The translations under genes and the position numbers were made by a program. From Saposhnikovia divaricata (lineage: Eukaryota > Streptophyta > Magnoliopsida > Apiales > Apiaceae), in the NCBI GenBank assembly GCA_036435485.1, contig CM071598.1, forward strand, positions 103,662,501 through 103,726,500: a stretch of 64,000 nt of DNA, given 5' to 3'. Below, piece after piece: positions 58,018 through 64,000 of the stretch; position 1 is the stretch's first letter, and every line of letters starts with the position of its first letter. A model generated the notes under the pieces. It saw nothing but the letters and a program-made list of their open reading frames with translations, searched no databases and had not been told where the DNA came from.

Positions 58018-59654
58018 TAGTAGTGTAATCTAAATTATTATGTGCTATGTGCCACATGTCAGGGTGGATACTTTCTTTTGTGTTTACTTTAAGTTGCTGC
58101 CATAGAAGCAGCTAGATATTTACTTGGGATTGTTGAATTGAAAAACAGGGGAATAGTCCTATTTACGAATACTTCATGCCGAAATTTTCTAAAAATCCCC
58201 TGCAAATCTATTTAAAAGTCTATTTAAGTTATTTGATTTCAATGCTTGAAAGTGTGTTATGATTTCTAAGGATTTAAGTATATGTGTCGATGGATTATTT
58301 CGAGAATATATTATCGTTTTGAAAATTAGATGGTGTGCTGTTTTGAAGTGGTTGTGTGACGTGTTTATGTGACTTAGTAACTACTAAAGCTATTTTGTGA
58401 ATATGATTGTATATGTTTATATATGTTATATGTGTAAGCGTTATAGGATGCGCATGGGTAGATTAGAGCAAACAATAAGGTTTTGCTTGGTTTGATACTG
58501 AAATAGAATTTGACCTTGTAAAGGTACGAATAGGAGACCTGGTCAAGAACATTGCAAGGGTAGACGGAAATACGAACAGAAGGACAAGTATCAAAGTTGA
58601 CGGATGTATGGACGTGGAAGTTGGTGAGTTATGAAGTAGAAATGGAGGTAGGACCAATTAAGAGACTAGCAAGTAAAGAATAGAGTCGGATGTGAAGTAA
58701 GTCGTGGATCGATGTTTACGATCGAGAACTTCGTATAACAAGGCAAGTGTTATTGCTCTTCACTTATTGTTCAAGTGATGCAATTTAGTTTCTTTGTTGT
58801 ATATAGTGATGTGGTCAAGTATATTTAGAAAATGATGTATTTCTTCAATTAGCGTGAAAACGTTTATTTTCCCCACCCTCAGTTCAAATACCAAAATTTC
58901 AAAGAATCTTACCAATAACCCTTTTTCCACAAAATACTTTACTCATGGTATGTTATTGGATTCCTTAGTGGACTGCCATTTCTTTTATTTTCGTCGAAAA
59001 TGATTTAGAAATTGTCTAAATAGAGAAAATCCAAGTTTTAAAATCCTTATAAATACCTGTTAACAAAATTCCTGATTTTAACACATTATCACCAGTGGAT
59101 CCTCTTTAGGGGATGTTTTCGCCAAACTGATCTGAAATTTACTATATTGGAATTATTTTGCAAATAATCGTTTTAAACTATTTCATTCGCTTATGTTGAG
59201 TCAAACCTTGCAAAGATAAATTTTATTAAATGCTTAGTACTTGACCATATCTTTGCTCTAACTTAGAATTTCAATTGTTGAAAATCTTGTTGTAATTATA
59301 TCTTTTATTTCTGCTCAAGCGAACTCTCTCTTTAGGCAAGTCAATGATGTTATGCCCCGATTACCTATAACTATTTTGTCAATGCGTATTCAAAATGTTG
59401 ATCTTTATATTCTCCACCCCGTTTACTATCAAACTCATCGATATCTATTGAAGATCTTGATTATTCGATTATCACCCTGTATTGTATCGAACTTGTCGAT
59501 ACTTGATGATATAAATTGCTCCCCTGTTGATTCTTCAATTATGAGTTATTGTCCTGGAACGTGAGTTTTCCAGTTTGTTGGTTGACAAAGGTTGTCGATT
59601 GTTCCGACACCTAATATGTTTGACTTAGAATTGGAAATGTTTTTAAAACGGATG

Positions 59655-59716
59655 TCCCTTCAGGGAGACCATATTATGGTCAGAGGAGTCCCTTCGGGGA
59701 GACCAGTTTAATGGTC
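59655..59716 (+). other. Row of four short hairpins in LTR d
   Basis: TCCC-TTCA-GGGA (59655-59666), GACCAT-ATT-ATGGTC (59667-59681), TCCC-TTCG-GGGA (59689-59700) and GACCA-GTTTAA-TGGTC (59701-59716). The first two and last two form a tandem duplication. A C/G-closed TTCG loop is an unusually stable RNA tetraloop. Confidence 0.75.
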
Positions 59717-60477
59717 AGAAGTTAAGGCCAATGTGTGCCATGGATCGAATTAAGGACATTGCTGTGTGCGTTTGTCCGGGGTTAGTGTGTGACTGATCAG
59801 TAGCCTAACCTTATTGTTTTTTTAAAATAAATAAAAATCCAATTCTAATCTATACTTTGAGATTGAGTTGTTTGAGACCTGATTCTCTTGAAGCCATTTC
59901 GAGTATATCTTGTTATCAGAACTTTTATCAGTTCCATTGTTGATGCTCCTACTTCCAGTGGGGCCATGTTAATTATCTGGTCAAGGCTATATTTAAGTCC
60001 TTTAGCTGCTTCTTTCGCAGCACATGTTGATTAAACCTTGTTTTTCCAGATTTTATAAACTGTTGTTGATATTGTATCACTATATGCACTTGCTGAGCAT
60101 TGTTGGCTCACTCTTGCTTTTGTTTATTTCTCCAGTTAGAGATAATCAGAGAACCTAGTGGACAGTTGGTATTGCTCTTTAGGCAGCGAGAGGAGACGTT
60201 CGAGTTATGGACTTTTTCGAATAATGGATTTGGAATTGTCAAAGTTGGATATGTAGTTAGACAGCGATTTTGTTTATTCATAAAAAAAATTGTATAACAT
60301 TTTTATTCTGAGGTTAGATTGTAATAATATAATTTGGTAGTTTGTTTCATACCATAACCTGTATATGATCTTGGTTCAGGGGTTTTTATTATTTTATGTT
60401 GTTTATATCCAGGATTGTATATTATTTTTTGTGGTTAGTAGCCCCAGATTTGTACCCCGAATTTTGGGACCGTTTCA

Positions 60478-63400
60478 AGTTGGTATCAGAGCTACAGGTT
60501 ATGGTCACTGAAACAGATTAAGAGGGTTAGGGTACGTGTATAAGATAGATGTCGGATAGAACGGTTTAGGACGAGGAATGCATTAGGATACTTCGGTAAG
60601 CGTTGCGACGTTAATCAGTCTTTCGGCATATCGCGCGAGTAGAAGTTCGAATCGTTTAAGGATCGAGCTATTAGCAAAACAGTGAACTTGAAGCGGCCTA
60701 AGCTAAGTGGGCGGCTGGAGCTATCAGTCCGGGAGACGTTATCTCGAGATTTTAGCATAGAATTTAGAATATCCTACGAGATTAGTTTCGATATGAACGT
60801 TTCGGAAATGGTACGAGAAGGTTAAGAATGCGAAGTGAGAAGCGAGTATTAACAAGGATTGAAGGTTAAGCGTAGTCGTGCACCCCTAATTATTGATTTG
60901 TTCCAAGTCATTATCTGAAGAAATTCCCTATTCTTTCTTTGAAATGTCGTAAATTAATTCCCGTTTGGTATCGTTGCTAAGGCATTCGTTGCGCAGTGAT
61001 GGTTCAAAATCGAGAATGAATTGAGATCTTCTTAATTATTCAACTCATTATTGTCAGGCCGGTTTTGGCAGCTAGGTATATTAGTGCTTTGTCGACAAGA
61101 GTGAGACTATGAATAAATAGGAATTTCTTAAATGTTTGCCTAATCAGTAGTTGAAGTATCTATTGAAAAGTCTTTTATCCATCAATTGATGATGAGTTTT
61201 CGTATATCGAATGTATTCAAATTTGGTTCCATTCTTTTAGAGATATATATTTTCAGATGGTTTTTGATCCAGTTTTACAAGAAATATTTTGAAACTCTTG
61301 AATCCCTTTTCATTATCATGAACACTTGATTTTCTCTGTTCCAGCTGAGATGAACAACCTATGCAGATAGGGGATTCAGGGACATCTTATCTTTGTGATA
61401 GAAGTCCAGTGGGACGCCACTGATTGTGTTTGTCATTAAAGTACTAAAGACTGGCCATCTCTATGTACTGTGGTGGTTAACCAAGTGACAAATGCAACCT
61501 GAAATAGTTCAAAGATCATATTGATCTCTCGGTTAAATTCTTTTATAAAAGTTTTGTCAAACAAACTCAGTATATATTCATATTGATACCCCATTCATTT
61601 CGTTGACCTCCTTTGTCGGAGATTTGATGATTTCAAAATTTCTAATGTTAATGGGATGCGAAGTTAGACGCGACGACGTCTTAAGTGATTTAACTACAAT
61701 TATGCTGACGAAGAACTGGTTGTGCAAGTTTAAGAATTTGGTGACTAAGACAAATATGTCATGTCAAATTGGATTATTTACTGGACCGATAAGACATAGA
61801 CAAGATTTAAGATTAATGAGAATTGAATAAAGGAAAAGAGCAGTAAATGAAAGCACATGATTGTAGATATTGTTGAAGGGCGAAAAGAGAATGGTAATGG
61901 AGATGTTGGTAAAGATGTTTAATGTTAAAGAATGATTGTTTTAGACACCTATGGTAAGGTGAAGGTAGTAAATGGAATGCCATAAGATGTTAGAATCAAG
62001 GAGAGATGATTTGAGTAAAACAAAGTAAAGCAAAACGAAAAGGTTTGTAAGAATTAACCAGGGGTTAAGAGAAGGATAAGGCGAACATGCGGAGTAAATG
62101 ACTTATGCAAGGCCAGTGTAAGAAATCATTGTTATCAAGGATGTTGGAAAGTTAACCGAGTTGAAGTAAAATGACAGTAAGGTGGAAGAGAGAGAAATCA
62201 GAAAGTTTCCAGAAGTGACTAAATAGAAGACATATAAAATTGGCTAAGAAAAGAATGTGGAATCCTGAAGATGTGGAGTTAGAAGAAAAAAAATAAAAAA
62301 ATAAAAAAAGGGGCACCGTGGTTGCCTATAGAAAGAAAATTAGCAGAAATTAACGAGATCCCATGGTCAGAAAATAAGATTTCAGGAGTAGAATCCCTAG
62401 AGATTTTATTAAGAGAAATGTGGGAAGTTGTGGCTATAACCAGAAAGACAATGTAGTGACAAGTAGTAGAGTTAGAAGTCAAAGCTATGTGTTATGAGCT
62501 TAGAAAGATGGAAATTTTTGCCAGAAATAGTATCATATCGATCTTAGTTAAATTACGAAGAGAGTAATAAGACAACTATTACAATTATCAAGGAATCGAG
62601 AAATTCAATGCGATTATAAAGGGAGTTATCAGGAAGTGGATTGTGACGACTATAAAAAGAGTCAAATATGATTCAGGATTGGATTTATTTCCTATTAATG
62701 AAGGGGAGATTTCGATCTTAAGAAATGTGAAAAAATGATGTTCTGAAGTCGAAAGAAGATATAGAAGTCTTAGCAATCAAACAGATCAAGAAATTGTTAT
62801 ATCAAAGGAATGAAGTCGTTTTGTATAAGAAGAAGTAGCAGAAAGAAGATGATTAAGCCAAATTAGATTTCAGTAAATAAGCTTTCAAACAACATCCGAA
62901 CGAAGAAATTAATATGATCGTAGATCACATATAAAAATGTTTGAAGACTCGTAAAGTGTATGCAATCCAATGGGGAATGACCTTGAAAGGTTCCAAGTAT
63001 GCAGAATCCTAATGTGAGTGGAGTTAAATGTTGAAGTCATAACGTGTAGAGTCAAATTTGAGGACTCGTCAAGTATGCAGAGTGGAGAATTGAAAGTTGA
63101 TTTTAGAGGAAACGGAATAATGTATTGCGAATAAAATATATGTGATTTAAGGAGAATGGTTATTAGTTCGATATGGTTGCATGGTAAAACGATGAGACGA
63201 AGGATGGATAGGAATTTTCTGATTATTCCTTTCTCAAGTAACATTGCACGTGAAAAAGGAGTAAGAATAATTGAAGATTTCTTGATATTCCTTTTCTCAA
63301 AATTTTATCTGAGCAAGGTTCATTTCAGGAGATGTAAATAAGTGGCGATGTAGGTTAAGTTGAAGATTCGTGTTGATAAAAGCGGGAGTTATTGGAAATC

Positions 63401-64000
63401 GTTTAAGAATTGTTTCGTGATTAGTATTGAGTGAAGTTATGATGGCAGAAGAATTGGTAGCAAATTGGATATTTCAATCTTGTGTTTGTATTAAGTGAAG
63501 TCACAGATAAGGTGACATGTATATTAGTTATCAAAAGTTGAAAATAATCGAGGCTATGTTCTCCAAAGATTTGGCGAACCAGACTATTTTATAAGAATGA
63601 GAATCCAGTTGTTAGTTGAAGTATGTTGGAGGTACATCTAAGGACGTATATGTGATTATAGTATTCGATTGCAAGGACGCGACTGAGAATGGACGGTATG
63701 ATACTTAAGTTTCCAGATTGGGTACTCGGTATGATAGGAGACAGAAAGAAACTTTTTAATTATTCTCATCTCAATCAACGTAGTACTTAAAAGCGGAGTG
63801 GAAGCGATCAGAGAATTTCTGGAGATCTTTTCTCGAAGTTCTATTTATAATCGTGTGGTTGTAAGTAAAGCGTGGGAATTATACCAAGTGTAGGTCGATG
63901 TATATTTAGGCAAAATGCACGGTAGTATTATTGCGAAAGATTTGCGTGGTAGTATAGTTTTGACGCAAGTTATAATTTGTTATGCGAAAAATTTATAAGG
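60478..64000 (+). mobile_element. Interior d of LARD-like element, runs off the window
   Basis: It is the reverse-complement counterpart of interiors a and b, for example near 61350-61500 versus about 35120-35250. By alignment to interior a (about 24230-24280) the window ends some 250-300 bp before its purine tract, so the interior is again about 3.8 kb. No long ORF or named domain is visible; only short random open stretches. Kept length between diverged copies supports a non-autonomous element with a conserved interior. Confidence 0.8.
60481..60492 (+). other. Primer binding site of element d
   Basis: TGGTATCAGAGC, complement of initiator tRNA-Met 3' end, 3 bp after LTR d. Confidence 0.93.

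Larger units (their letters stand above)
55922..60477 (+). mobile_element. LTR d, 5' LTR of a plus-strand LARD-like element, 4.56 kb
   Basis: It starts TGTATAACGCCC within the copia 2 extra ORF and ends GGGACCGTTTCA, followed by primer site TGGTATCAGAGC. It is a diverged relative of LTRs a-c in the opposite orientation. Conserved parts in order: TGGGCC (56482), TGGGCCAAGCCCA (56521-56533), a TATA-like TA run (56685-56697), GA microsatellite (56838-56920), paired hairpins (57834-58017), the block with TACTTCATGCCGAAATTTTC (about 58169-58190), and the hairpin cluster (59655-59716). No coding sequence is supported. Confidence 0.92.

Overview
The window is plant nuclear DNA, almost certainly from a eudicot with a large, repeat-rich genome. 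The evidence is nested LTR retrotransposons with the primer site TGGTATCAGAGC (complement of the 3' end of initiator tRNA-Met), Ty1/copia and Ty3/gypsy coding remains, a CACTA DNA transposon, and fragments of plant-type genes (HOTHEAD-like GMC oxidoreductase, PDR-type ABCG transporter). I found no intact host gene, tRNA, rRNA or CRISPR array. The plant family cannot be fixed from sequence alone.

Layout. (1) 1-2675: end of a long LTR (W), inserted into the left LTR of element X. (2) 2676-13709: element X, minus strand: partial LTR, 5.66 kb interior with decayed gypsy pol, and a full 4.6 kb LTR. (3) 13710-14097: probable LTR end. (4) 14098-15541: copia element 1, end of protease plus integrase. 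(5) 15542-37540: tandem array of a non-autonomous, LARD-like element on the minus strand (LTR a, interior a, LTR b, interior b, truncated LTR c). LTR a carries a 3.94 kb CACTA transposon with captured gene pieces. (6) 37541-46839: 3' part of copia 1, split by a 4.06 kb solo LTR (37897-41953). It holds a long extra ORF and a 503 bp 3' LTR. (7) 46840-49734: 5' part (LTR, primer site, gag) of copia 3 on the minus strand. (8) 49735-55921: copia 2, plus strand: gag tail, protease, integrase, RT, RNase H, then a second, diverged extra ORF. (9) 55922-64000: another LARD-like element (d), plus strand: whole 4.56 kb LTR, primer site and most of the interior.

The LARD-like elements and the solo LTR share a conserved LTR plan: a GGCCCA-type (site II) motif, a TATA-like stretch, a GA/CT microsatellite about 305-330 bp downstream, two 76 bp hairpin units spaced exactly 108 bp apart with a G-box in one, and a cluster of small hairpins including a TTCG-loop stem. 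The interiors have no ORF I can assign, so these elements presumably move with enzymes supplied in trans.

The order of events can be partly read. Copia elements 1 and 2 were hit by the LARD-like elements. The CACTA element jumped into LTR a after LTRs a and b had separated, because LTR b keeps the empty site. A deletion appears to have fused LTR c to the 3' part of copia 1 and removed the copia 1 RT and RNase H. All coding regions carry stops or frameshifts; the longest open stretch is the RT-RNase H region at 51773-53209.
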